From: Phlebotomus papatasi
Taxonomy: Eukaryota > Arthropoda > Insecta > Diptera > Psychodidae
Assembly (NCBI RefSeq): GCF_024763615.1
Contig: NC_077222.1
Coordinates: 72,478,001-72,542,000, forward strand
Direction: 5' to 3'
Length of the DNA: 64,000 nt
Part shown: positions 11,536 to 20,987 of the stretch, in pieces
How the letters are laid out: each line of letters begins with the position of its first letter
Position numbering within the stretch: position 1 is the stretch's first letter
Position numbers and translations under genes: made by a program
Notes under the pieces: model-generated
What the model saw: the letters and a program-made list of their open reading frames with translations, nothing else
Told to the model about the DNA's origin: nothing
Database searches by the model: none

Positions 11536-11909
11536 CTCACATAAATACGTGCCATCACCGGCGGAAGTGACGGCAGCAATTGCGGCGGCCAAACAGGCGT
11601 CGGCGAACGTGCTCGTGGCTCAGCAGCAAGTTCTTGCTGCCAAAGAGAATGTACTATCACAGCAGAAATTGGCGGCAGAACGTGAAACTCAAGCATCGAT
11701 TGCACAACAAAAGAGTGAAGCTGCGGCGGCAATTCAGCGTTCAGAGGCTGCGGCAGCGGCACAAGCAGTTATTCTGGCACAGCAACGTTTAGCTTCAGCA
11801 AAGGCAGCAGTAGCACATCATCAGAAGATTGCTGCAGCAAAGGAAGCACAGGCTGCATCAGCATTGCAAAGTTCTGCCCATGCTGCAGCGGCTGAGATTC
11901 AAAGGACAG
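11536..11909 (+). CDS. Secreted Ala/Gln-rich protein, coding exon 2
   Basis: The exon starts after ...TTTTTAAG with one base that completes the split Gly codon (GG|C), then reads SHKYVPSPAEVTAAIAAAKQ. The next 110 residues or so are almost only Ala, Gln, Lys, Glu and Ser with regular heptad-like spacing (LVAQQQVLAAKENVLSQQKL, SEAAAAIQRSEAAAAAQAV). A long amphipathic helix or coiled coil is expected. It ends at CAG|GTAATT (11909/11910) after one base of a codon. The AGC/GCA/CAG-rich composition stands out sharply from the surrounding AT-rich DNA. Confidence 0.85.
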
Positions 11910-12015
11910 GTAATTTTTTTTCCATACTAATAACCTCTTATTACAAAATTTTAATCTACTCAATTACGGCTCATGGTGTACGGCTGTTTTATGAATGGGA
12001 CTTTCTTCCATCCAG

Positions 12016-12287
12016 AGCATGAGGCATCGAAATTATCCACTTATCAGAGAAATGACGCTGCTGCTGCTCTTCACCATGTCACAGCCACAAAGGACGCAGC
12101 TTTGGCGCCTCTGACAATCGGTAACAATCGTCAACCCACAGTGACCTTCAGCCCAGTCCACTATTCCTCGGCGTCGTGGAGTCCTGGTTTCGTAACCTCT
12201 GCCACACCCTCAATTGCGGCTTATTCATCTGGTCCTTGGTCATCTGCCCTTCTACCACATCGCACGGGATTGGGGTATTGGGGCTAG
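12016..12287 (+). CDS. Secreted Ala/Gln-rich protein, last coding exon
   Basis: After a 106-bp intron, acceptor CTTTCTTCCATCCAG is followed by two bases completing G|AG, then HEASKLSTYQRNDAAAALHH. The C-terminal part is rich in Ser, Thr, Ala and Pro with SPVHYSS, ASWSPGF and SSGPWSS repeats and ends GLGYWG before TAG. The GPW/SPW-type motifs echo the exon 1 motif GPWFG, so similar aromatic/Gly patches lie on both sides of the helical Ala/Gln block. Phases across both introns agree, the main reason for confidence. Confidence 0.85.
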
Positions 12288-12420
12288 GAAATTGATGGAT
12301 CTATCTGCAGTGCCAGCATGATGAATATGTCCACCTCATCCCAAAACTTTTGGTTGAAAATTCACATTGTATAGAGGCAATTTTACTGCCGTCAACAAAT
12401 AAATGTTAACACATTTCCCC
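12288..12420 (+). terminator. 3' UTR and poly(A) signal of the Ala/Gln-rich gene
   Basis: AATAAA at 12398-12403 lies about 110 bp after the stop codon. A second AATAAA at 12622-12627 could serve as an alternative. Cleavage is expected about 15-25 bp downstream of the signal used. Confidence 0.65.
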
Positions 12421-12721
12421 AGCAAGAAGCAATATTTTCTTCAACAATTTCCAAATTGTTCCTACAATATTCTCCACTTCCTGATATTGATATTTAGGCT
12501 TCCTGTTCAAAGCGACTATACAGAAGGATGTTATGAAATTGTATAACGCTTTAGTTAGTTTCCGGGTTTGTTAGTTTCCAAGTTATCTCAATCGACATTC
12601 CAATCGTAGTGTATAGTTTTGAATAAAAAAGCAGGAACATTTCTGAATAATATAATCACGAAATATGGTGGTACTACAAACAATATAATGACATAAGGTA
12701 GGATAATTGTAATATCATATA

Positions 12722-12930
12722 GGGGAAATCCTTCTGGCTTCGCACACACTCTGGCTTCAAACACTTGATATTGTTACATATTCCTTTAAGGAATTTGATC
12801 TATATTTTTTTTTCAAGAAACGTGTAACTTAAGACAACCTATTACCACTTAGGTCAGATTCATTAAAGGAATATGGAAAAAAAGATGAAGTGTTTGAAGC
12901 CAGAGTATATGCGAAGCCCGACAGACGTCC
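12722..12930. mobile_element. MITE family Q
   Basis: Left end TA|GGGGAAATCCTTCTGGCTTCG with ACTCTGGCTTCAAACACTT. The right side has the complement AAGTGTTTGAAGCCAGAGT followed by GCGAAGCCCGAC. The subterminal match is about 40 bp. The right terminus does not keep CCCC|TA. Single copy in this window. Confidence 0.7.
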
Positions 12931-13432
12931 TCGATATCCTCTAGTGCTAGTGAAGCCTTGGAAAAGTCGTCAGTTTTTTTTGAATATTATTTTTCAACAT
13001 TCAAAAATTAAGAAATCAAAATATTTGATAAGAATCTTTTACTGCAAATTCTCAAATATCATAATAAAGAAAAGCTCTAGCTATAACATACATTTGAGAC
13101 CGATCCGTGCCATACGGGCTTTATTATTGATCCGATGTCTGGGTGATGAGTTATTCAACTTTGTAGAAAAAAAACTGCTTTCTCTTGGAGTTCGAGCAGT
13201 TAATTATAAGGATAGAATAAGAAATCTCCAACTCCAAATGCCTCTCATGAAAAGTTGTCATTCTAGATACGATAGTATGGAATAGAACCGTCGATCTATG
13301 AGTATCAAAACGTGTAGATCCAAAATTTGGGCCTGAGCTGACAAGGTCGGATGTCATCTTGGATCACAAAAGCCGAGAATGTAAACAATCTTAGGAAACA
13401 CTAATTTCTTTAAAATGGTACTAAGTGAAGTA

Positions 13433-13638
13433 GGGGAAAGTACTCTCCATTCGAACGTTCATGCCTTCGAATAATGTGAATTTTCTTTAAGTGTTCCTAA
13501 GAGATTTAAACATTTCTATTAAATATTAGTTAGCTTTATTGGTAATTATGTAAAAATCATGTGGAAATCTCTTATGAAAAGTAAAAGAAATTCATATTAT
13601 TCGAAAGCATAAACGTTCGAATTGAGAGTACTTTTCCC
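13433..13638. mobile_element. MITE family E, copy 1
   Basis: TA|GGGGAAAGTACTCTCCATTC on the left and GAGAGTACTTTTCCC|TA on the right. Shares CGAACGTTCATGCCTTCGAA and AATGTGAATTTTCTT with copy 2 at 14006-14220. Confidence 0.87.
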
Positions 13639-13640
13639 TA

Positions 13641-14360
13641 ATTGGTACTTGTAGATCTTGGACATTTTATCTTAATTCCTCATAATTGGATTTTTTTATT
13701 CAAATAATTTCTAATAAAGCTTTAGAAAAACCGTTATATACCAATTATGCGTTCCTAGGTAGAAAATAGTGAAAAAGTATTTTAATCAAAAAAAAATAAT
13801 AAAATCGAAATGGATTTTTCTAGTCAGATAAACTTAGAATAGATTTAGGCAATTTACTACTCTGAAACCGCTTTTGAATTTACACTTTCAAATACCTTTT
13901 TCACAGAGTCGTTTCTTTTTGGAAAAATACCTATATTTTCATTGTATTGACTCTATTACTGAAACTACAAGTATTCTTTTGAGAATTCTTGTACCCCTCT
14001 TGGTAGGGGAAAGTCCGCTCCCTTCGAACGTTCTTACCTTCGAATAATGTGAATTTTCTTATAGTTTTCCTAAGAGATTTTCACATTTCCATTAAATATT
14101 AGTTGGCTTATCATCAATTGTTGACAATTCGGTGATATTTTAGTGTAAATCTCTTACGAAAAACAAATGAAATTCACATTATTCGAAGGCATGAACGTTC
14201 GAAGGGAGAGTACTTTCCCCTACATGACATATCCCTATATACTTTGATATGGTTGGCCGGATCGGTGAATACCATTAATAAGTACTAGAATTAATAAAAG
14301 TCTTACGGACAGCAGAGTGCAAAGTCACCTCTGGAGTGCAAAGTCTTCACAACGACACAG
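13641..14360 (-). mobile_element. Foldback element F, partial inverted copy
   Basis: Two blocks, 13641-14005 and 14221-14360, match the left third of the full F element at 34922-36482 in reverse orientation. Shared features are CATATCCCTATATACTTTGA, GGACAGCAGAGTGCAAAGTC and the terminal CAACGAC. The blocks are separated by E copy 2, and E copy 1 abuts the inner edge. The copy is therefore truncated and was hit by E. Confidence 0.75.
14006..14220. mobile_element. MITE family E, copy 2
   Basis: TA|GGGGAAAGTCCGCTCCC on the left and GGGAGAGTACTTTCCCC|TA on the right. Inserted into the partial F element; the F sequence resumes directly after the TA. Confidence 0.9.
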
Positions 14361-17264
14361 TTAATTCCTAACCAATTCTGGAAGTTAACAGCTTGTTTTT
14401 CATTTTTTCTCCCAGCATTTATAGGAACCAAGGGCTATGCTATCTTTTATAGAGGAATTGTGAGACTTATGAATAGCTTACTAATAGTAAATAAATACAA
14501 GAATTTTTGTTTAAGGAAAAAAAGATAAAAATAAAATATTCAAAGGCAGGATATTTTTCTCTATAATTGCACAAGGTGTGTCTGTATATAGAAAGAGCAC
14601 GTTTAAATTTTAAATCGAATTTTTCTTGAACATAAAATTAAATTTCATATATCTACGTAATCAGCTTTAGAAAAGTGTTATATTTTTAGATAGCTTATGC
14701 ATCTCTTCCTAATAATTTATCTCTAAATTTTCGTGCTTTTTGTAACTTATATCTTCCTTTTTATTTCTTTGGTATATGAAAACTCATTTGCATTTGAAAT
14801 TTTCATTCTTTGTGTTTTAAATGTAGTACATTGTTTACATGAATTTGTGTGCTATGTCGTCAGTGAACAAGACAGAATGCAATTTGCAGCATTTCACATT
14901 CACAGTCCTTCTGATTATCTTGATACATCTCTAAAGAGGATTCTATTAGACACCGAATAAAAGCTGGAATGTTTTTTTTTTTGGTGTTTGATATTCCAAA
15001 AGGGTAGACAAGCAACTTGATAAAATATTCTGGAATTGTATGGAGCAAAGTGGAAGATTTAGGACACATCTCTCACTGATAAATAATTCCCTCTCTTGTC
15101 TCCTCCACATATTTACATGGACGCAGAATATTTCCCACAAAGTTTCTGTTATGTATAAAATCCTTGTGTGTTATGTATCTCCTACGATGGGACTTTTTGT
15201 CGAGGATTTACAATATTGATTATGTCCACGAAAAGGATAAAATTGCTTAGCTCTTGGATATTATCTTAGTCCCCATCGTCTAGATATTACTGGGAAAAAT
15301 TCCTCACGGCTATGGGATGCGAAATCCTCTAACAAAATTGCCACACTAAATAAGCTTTTTTTTCCTATGAAATTAACTTCCATTTCGATTCACTTCATGT
15401 TATTGGTATAAAAGGAAAACAATATAACTTTTCGTTTCCTCCTTCATGTTTGTCCATACTAAGAGGTACAATTTTCAGGATGGGAAGGACACTTTGAGAA
15501 ATGAAAAAAGACGTGATGAGCTTTTAAAAGGTCAAGATGAAGCACAATCGCAATTTTTGTCCTCTCATGGAAAATCCCATGGATTTTCTCTATAGTGATT
15601 GTTTTGAAGAGAAAGATACAGGAGAAGAGAAAAATAAATAAATTGCTTTGGAAGTGGATTTTTTTCCTGAAAAAATGTTCTATATTGATTTTGTGGTATA
15701 TAAATATTATGACGAAAAAAAACCTCTGTGTTGGCCACTTTTGACTGCCACATCCTTCTGCTATAGCTTTTCATCCTCTTTTGCTATCATTTTACCTCAA
15801 TGTTTGATTGACGTAAAAAATGAATCATATTATCAAATTGAGCCAAACACTCCAATGAAATTTTCGTATGAATTTTATCGAATTATACGGGATGTTGGGG
15901 ATGTAAGAGAAAAAATGTTTGGTTTCAATTTCCGTTTTGCTAACCCACTTTTCTCCATTGTGGTTCCCTTCTTCCGTATTATAAATTCCTTTGGTTTTAA
16001 CCAGGAATTACGACCATAAAAAGTTTTTGACTAAAGTCTTCAAGTGAATGTTTCTCCTAAGAATATCTAATTGACAGATTAGCAACTTCAAAAGGATTAT
16101 GCTAAGGAACGCCAATTAAGTTTCAAGTTTCAAATGAACTTTGCTCAAAACTTACCTAACATCAGTTTCAGGCAGTTCTTACACTAACACAAAACCACGT
16201 TACATAAATTTTGCTTTAAAGCTTTAAAATATTCGCATATGAGTCTAACCTACCCTTAAGCAAGATTTGAATGTGCATACAATAAAAAAGTAACTCATTT
16301 CATCTCCTGAATTATACATCTTCAATTTCAGGTGAATTGCAAGTTAGTATTTTTTTTTCAAACATTAATAATTGAAAAAGGAATCTGTTTTAAGAAAGAA
16401 TTCCTTCTATACACAAAAATCTAAAGTATATAAAATTATACCTTTACATACATAATGTTCAAGTGAAAAATATGGTCGATAAATTTTTCAAGTCTATTAA
16501 ATCTCTATACGTGGAATTTTCCAAGAGTAATTTAAATTTCCCCAAAACCGAGCTTTTGCCATTTCTTCAAAGTGATACACGTATCACTCTTGTGGGGGGG
16601 GGGGGGGGGGGGCTTGAAATGGTATTTTGGCTGTGGGATTCTTAAATCAATTCACACAATATCCATCTCATCATCATATAGAGTATCAGAGCGGGTTAAC
16701 AGAACCAATCACTATTATGTGAATAAGAATAATGATGAACGAGGTTAAAATACAAACCCATTACGAGCTAAAATGAATCTATTTGTCAGTCAAATAATAC
16801 TATTTTCGTAGTCTGACATACAAATGCATAATTTATCACCGTATATGAAATAACTGATTAGCTGAAACGTAATATACATCACAATACCATTATAATTTCT
16901 AAATAATTTTAACCACAATTGGTACATTGGCATTGTTGTAATGCTATTATTTTATAAAATGGATTTCTTGATCTGATAAAAATTATTATACTTAAAGTTT
17001 CTTACTGTGCTATGTATAATCTCAAAAATAGGCCCAATACAATTCATTTTGTCTTTCTGATTTTCGCTGTAATAAAATTCCAGACATCCAAACTCAATCG
17101 TAAAAAATATGGAACACAATTATTAGAATATCTAATTAAAAACATTACTTTTTAGTTTTGAATGCACTATTTACGTGAGATTTAAAAAAAATGAAAAAGT
17201 GAAAGGTTTACCTATAGGTCTATTGATAGCATTAGAACTCTACTAATTTTTAATCTAACAACAC
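14361..17264. other. Unassigned AT-rich DNA
   Basis: No supported gene. A 123-codon frame at 15648-16019 (+) is Phe/Tyr/Ile-rich, as expected of random AT-rich DNA, and has no domain or splice context. The poly-G tract at 16594 is the only conspicuous sequence. Confidence 0.4.
16571..16612. repeat. Perfect 18-bp palindrome followed by a 19-G run
   Basis: AGTGATACACGTATCACT (16571-16588) has 8-bp arms around AC. Five bases later comes an uninterrupted run of 19 G (16594-16612), the only GC homopolymer of this size in an AT-rich window. The tract could form a G-quadruplex, and its exact length is uncertain for sequencing reasons. Confidence 0.85.
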
Positions 17265-17449
17265 TAATTAGACACTATTTTTTTAGATCTAAACTACTTG
17301 GACTACATCGACCATTTCTTCAGTGGACGGACAAGCATCCCTATAATGTCTATAAATTTCTATAAGTCTTGTCCTGTGAAGTCGAATATTTGATAGAAAA
17401 ATCGCAGTGTTTGGTGCTACCCCGTGTTTGGTGGTGCCCCAGTTTCCCC
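17265..17449. mobile_element. MITE family B, copy 3 (left end eroded)
   Basis: The right end GGTGGTGCCCCAGTTTCCCC|TA is intact and the interior CTAAACTACTTGGACTACAT matches copies 1 and 2. The left terminus is missing or too diverged to see. Confidence 0.75.
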
Positions 17450-18167
17450 TAGATGGTCAGAAAAAAATATTTTCTCTATAATTTACCGAGAAGCCGTTCT
17501 TTTTCAAAGCGGTTAAACAATATTGATAATAAAAAATAGGAAGAATGCTTTAATGATGAAAATAAAGTTTTAATTAAATTCTCTTCTATACATATAAAAA
17601 ACAATATGCCAGTTTCTAGGTGATTGTGGAATTTTTACAAATTTTTCTTATTATGTTAACCCATTGTAATTTGTAGCACGAAACCAATGTAATAATTATT
17701 TACTTGATTTTCACACTGAAGTCATTAAGATATTTTTTTTTATTTTCCCTTTGTTCGATTTCTTTCTGATTTGCTAAACAATATATGTTTCATAAAATTG
17801 TAAATACAAATAGTTGAGAACAAACTATTAAGGTTAGATTTTATATCGGACCACAAAGGTTCATATTGTGAAAATTTCAAGTAAACTGAAGTAATTCGAG
17901 TGTAGCGCTGTTTCAGGAAAGCATGAAGATTGAGATATAAAATTAATTTAATTATGTATCCAAGAAAAACCAGGTGGCCTTACTTAGTTGGATAGAATTG
18001 ATAAACGTTGGAAAATTAGCTAAAAGAAACTTTCACCTGCCTGAAATTGTCTCTGACGTCTCTGAACTGATTTGTTTTGGAATCAGGCAAAACTTAAAAA
18101 TCTATAAATTTCTTGAGAATAATTTGAGTTATACTAACTACTTGATTTATACGAAAGGTGAAGTACA
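17450..18167. other. Unassigned AT-rich DNA
   Basis: Nothing recognised; a 68-codon frame at 17974-18180 has no supporting feature. Confidence 0.4.
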
Positions 18168-18550
18168 CGAGGTGTGTTAAAAAGTAAGGTGAATTTTTAT
18201 TTTATTCCTTGAATATTTATTTATTTATCAAAATATATTTTATTCCCTTTAAAGTAGCCCCACTCAGATATAATACACTATAATGCACTATAATGCGCTT
18301 TTATCAACCCTCGAAGTCCTTTTGATATGCGCTTTTTCATCTGACTTTGAGCTCTTTCAGCGATGGGATCTTGGTCTCTAAAATCGTGACCAAGTATCGT
18401 ATTTTCACGCATGTTTTCAATTCTGGAAATTTCAAAAAGTCCCTGGGTGCCAAATCTGGTAAAAACGTTGCCTAAGGCATGATTACGGCATTGATTTTCA
18501 TCAAAAAATCACTAACAAGCAAAAATGTGTGAATGAGCAAAATTGGAGCA
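18168..18550 (-). pseudogene. mariner transposase relic, C-terminal end
   Basis: On the minus strand a decayed frame reads PDLAPRDFLKFPELK, then PSLKELKV, a stop, then KSAYQKDFEG and more stops. PDLAPRDF is the signature around the third catalytic Asp of mariner transposases, and the SLKEL...SAYQK...FEG pattern fits the C-terminus of that family. In + coordinates the signature is at about 18439-18456. The element end at 18168-18197 contains GGTGTGTTAAAAAGTAAGGT, a mariner-type terminal repeat. The N-terminal two thirds and the other terminus are absent, and MITE C copy 3 starts nearby. This is a dead copy with several in-frame stops and no start. Confidence 0.8.
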
Positions 18551-18596
18551 AACTTCTCTACTAGACGTTATAAGTCCAAAGCACAAAAAAATTATA

Positions 18597-18794
18597 GGAG
18601 GAAGTGGGGCAGCTTTGTAATTGGATATTTTCTCCTATTTTTAAATAGAATTGAGCCTTATCATGATGTAGTTTAGCTTCGTAATTGGTTTACTGAGCTA
18701 AATTATATCGTGATAAGGTCCAGTTTCATTTAATAATAGGAGATAAAAACCCAATTTCAAGGCCGCTCGAAATCAAAAGTGCCCGACTTTCCCC
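18597..18794. mobile_element. MITE family C, copy 3
   Basis: TA|GGAGGAAGTGGGGCAGCTTT on the left and GACTTTCCCC on the right. The interior TTTCTCCTATTTTTAAATAG, GAGCCTTATCATGAT and TGAGCTAAATTATA matches the other C copies. Confidence 0.82.
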
Positions 18795-18834
18795 AATGAC
18801 ATGAGCCAATCAATATGTCGATAATCTCATTATA

Positions 18835-19751
18835 GGGGAGACTGGGGCAAAAAGTCACAAATCGGATATTTTAATTTTTAACAAGCTACTCGAGCGCTTC
18901 AAAAAATTTCTAATTAGCGCAGTTTCATAGGAAATTTACCGCTCTACAACTTTGTGAAAGTAATTTTCCTATATTTTGTAAGGAAATACGTTTATCGAGC
19001 CAATTTCTAAAAGGTAATTTTGTGACTATTCTCAAAAATGCTGGGGCAAATAGTACCAGACATTGGGTATTATCATTTTGATTCGCTTCATTATATATAG
19101 ACTTCCGTAAATTTGAAAAAATACCTAGAGGACATATTTTCATAGAAAATTTATTCATCTACACCTTTGTAAAACACCGTTTTCTCTGCGATAAAAGTGA
19201 GAAAACGAGAAAAGCGCTTTTCAAGATATTTTAGAAAAAAACACACAAAAGACTGCAAATCGTTTGACCATTGTAAACAACAAGCGGCGAGACATAATAA
19301 TGACGTTTCTTTTCGCCGTGAGACATCAGAAATTGCTCCTTTTTTTTGTTACTTTTTGCTCTATACCTTTTGTTACTTTTTACGCCAAGTGGCCATTTTT
19401 AATAAAAGGATTTCTGGAGAAAAGAACTTTTGTGAAATTATAAAATAGATAGCGGATTCGTATTCAAAAAATCGAAATTATTTAGAAAATATGCACCAGT
19501 GCATCAATTTTGGAAAATAAGTAGGTAATAATTGTTATCTTCTGCAAGGAAAACATTTCAAAAATAGGGCTAAAAATTTCGATATTTTTTTATTTTCTAA
19601 ATTCCTTGTTTGAATTCTAAGAAACTTACGACATTGAAGAAGGTCTATGGAGGCTATCTATAGAAAAAAAATTTGAGCCGCTATCTTTTTTACCTTAGAT
19701 GATATTGAATTTTGAATTTTTCGTTTTGTGACCCTTTGCTCCAGTCTCCCC
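18835..19751. mobile_element. Family D element, copy 1 (about 0.92 kb)
   Basis: TA|GGGGAGACTGGGGCAAAAAG on the left and CTCCAGTCTCCCC|TA on the right. The interior is homologous along its length to 33992-34881, with one insertion or deletion near 19050-19090. No coding frame is conserved between the copies, so it is non-autonomous. Ends resemble families B, C and E. Confidence 0.88.
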
Positions 19752-19753
19752 TA

Positions 19754-20334
19754 TTATTTAAAGTAATTCTACAATTTTCCTTAATAATTTTCCTTACTTC
19801 TTAAATGTTTTATTCGACTTTTGACGTCTAAGGAGAGCATCATCATTATCATGTTCCAGGTCTTTCGTGAAGAAACTATACCATTTTTTAAATTTTATTT
19901 TTGCTGAAAATGGACTCTCTAAATTCCATAATTAACCTCTTATTACGTTCGAACGTGTAATTTTTTTCCCAAAAAAATCCTAATACAGATTCTTTGATGG
20001 ATTCCTTACTAAATCATTACGCCAGTCTCATCCAGAAAGAACCAATAAATGATCAATATCTTGTCATAATTTAGTGTAAAATATAGATATTTTTCTTTGC
20101 CATATTTTTATCAGATTTAGAGTAACGATAACGGGGTTCTTTCACAACAAATTTATGAATACAGATTTGCATTTTGTGAAAAAAAAATTGTTTTTAAACC
20201 TTTCAAACCTTTAATGATCGGTTAAAGGGGTTAAAGTTTATTCAATCAATCGTTTTCCGTTGAAACGAAGCAATTCTTCGAGAGTTATTATATTGTGTGA
20301 CAGTAGAATTTCATTTATTGAAAATTCTTTGCAG
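19754..20334. other. Unassigned AT-rich DNA
   Basis: Nothing recognised. It ends in a good acceptor-like tract, GAAAATTCTTTGCAG (to 20334), next to the tentative gene that follows. Confidence 0.4.
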
Positions 20335-20341
20335 ACACACA

Positions 20342-20453
20342 ATGGCTTTGAAGAGTTCGGAGAATGGTGGTGGAGAGTATAGTGACTTGTGTCCCAGGCG
20401 TCCCAGGAGTACTATAATCCGATCCTTCGTTTTTGCCATTTCCAGGCAATATG
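20342..20453 (+). CDS. Tentative small gene, coding exon 1
   Basis: ATG at 20342 in CACACAATGGCT follows a splice-acceptor-like CTTTGCAG (20334) by seven bases, suggesting a 5' UTR intron. The frame reads MALKSSENGGGEYSDLCPRR... and ends ...ISRQY plus one base at donor G|GTAAGG (20454). That phase matches the next exon. No family is recognised. Support is the run acceptor-ATG-donor-acceptor with consistent phase in a less AT-rich island; no domain or conservation evidence is available. Alternatively this is a non-coding upstream exon or regulatory DNA of the gene starting at 23033. Confidence 0.35.
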
Positions 20454-20799
20454 GTAAGGGAAAGATACAGAGTGTTAACCTGTCTGAGGACAAAAAGTTC
20501 ATGTGTAGGTGTAAAAAAATCTTGTTCTATATTCCTTTCCTTTGCCGTGGTGGTTTCAATTTATTGCCATAGTCACTCTCTTTCATCTAGGAGAGATCGT
20601 TTTTCATGTATTTTTTCCGCACCTTTGCCCGTTCATGCTAAAAGCTTTTTTTCCCATAGGAAAACTGATAAAAAAGACTTCTCTGTGAAATGCAAAATAG
20701 TTAAGGAATTTGAAGGTGAATTTAGGAAAATTGCATGATGTAAATGAATTCTGCTTAGTTTTCTCAAAGCTATAACATCAGAAAGTTTATGTCTATTAG

Positions 20800-20987
20800 G
20801 CACTTGGCGTGCTGAGAAGCACATCACAGACCATCGCATCTCCTTGACACCAATGATGATTATGACATTGAGCAGCGTAAAGGCTTCCGACGCTGTCGTT
20901 TACTTCAGCGCCTATCCCCATCTTACCACACCTACTGTTATTCCCCACACCCCCAATTCTAGGAATACACCAATCCACCAGACCTAA
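20800..20987 (+). CDS. Tentative small gene, coding exon 2
   Basis: After TATGTCTATTAG (acceptor to 20799), two bases complete a Gly codon and the frame reads TWRAEKHITDHRISLTPM... to ...NTPIHQT and TAA. Joined with 20342-20453 it gives 99 residues. The C-terminal half is rich in Thr, Pro and His with no signal peptide or membrane segment. The antisense strand is open for about 60 codons too, which weakens the case. Product unknown. Confidence 0.35.

Noticed and set aside
15648..16019. 123-codon + strand frame
   Set aside because: Composition is that of non-coding AT-rich DNA and nothing supports a start or product.
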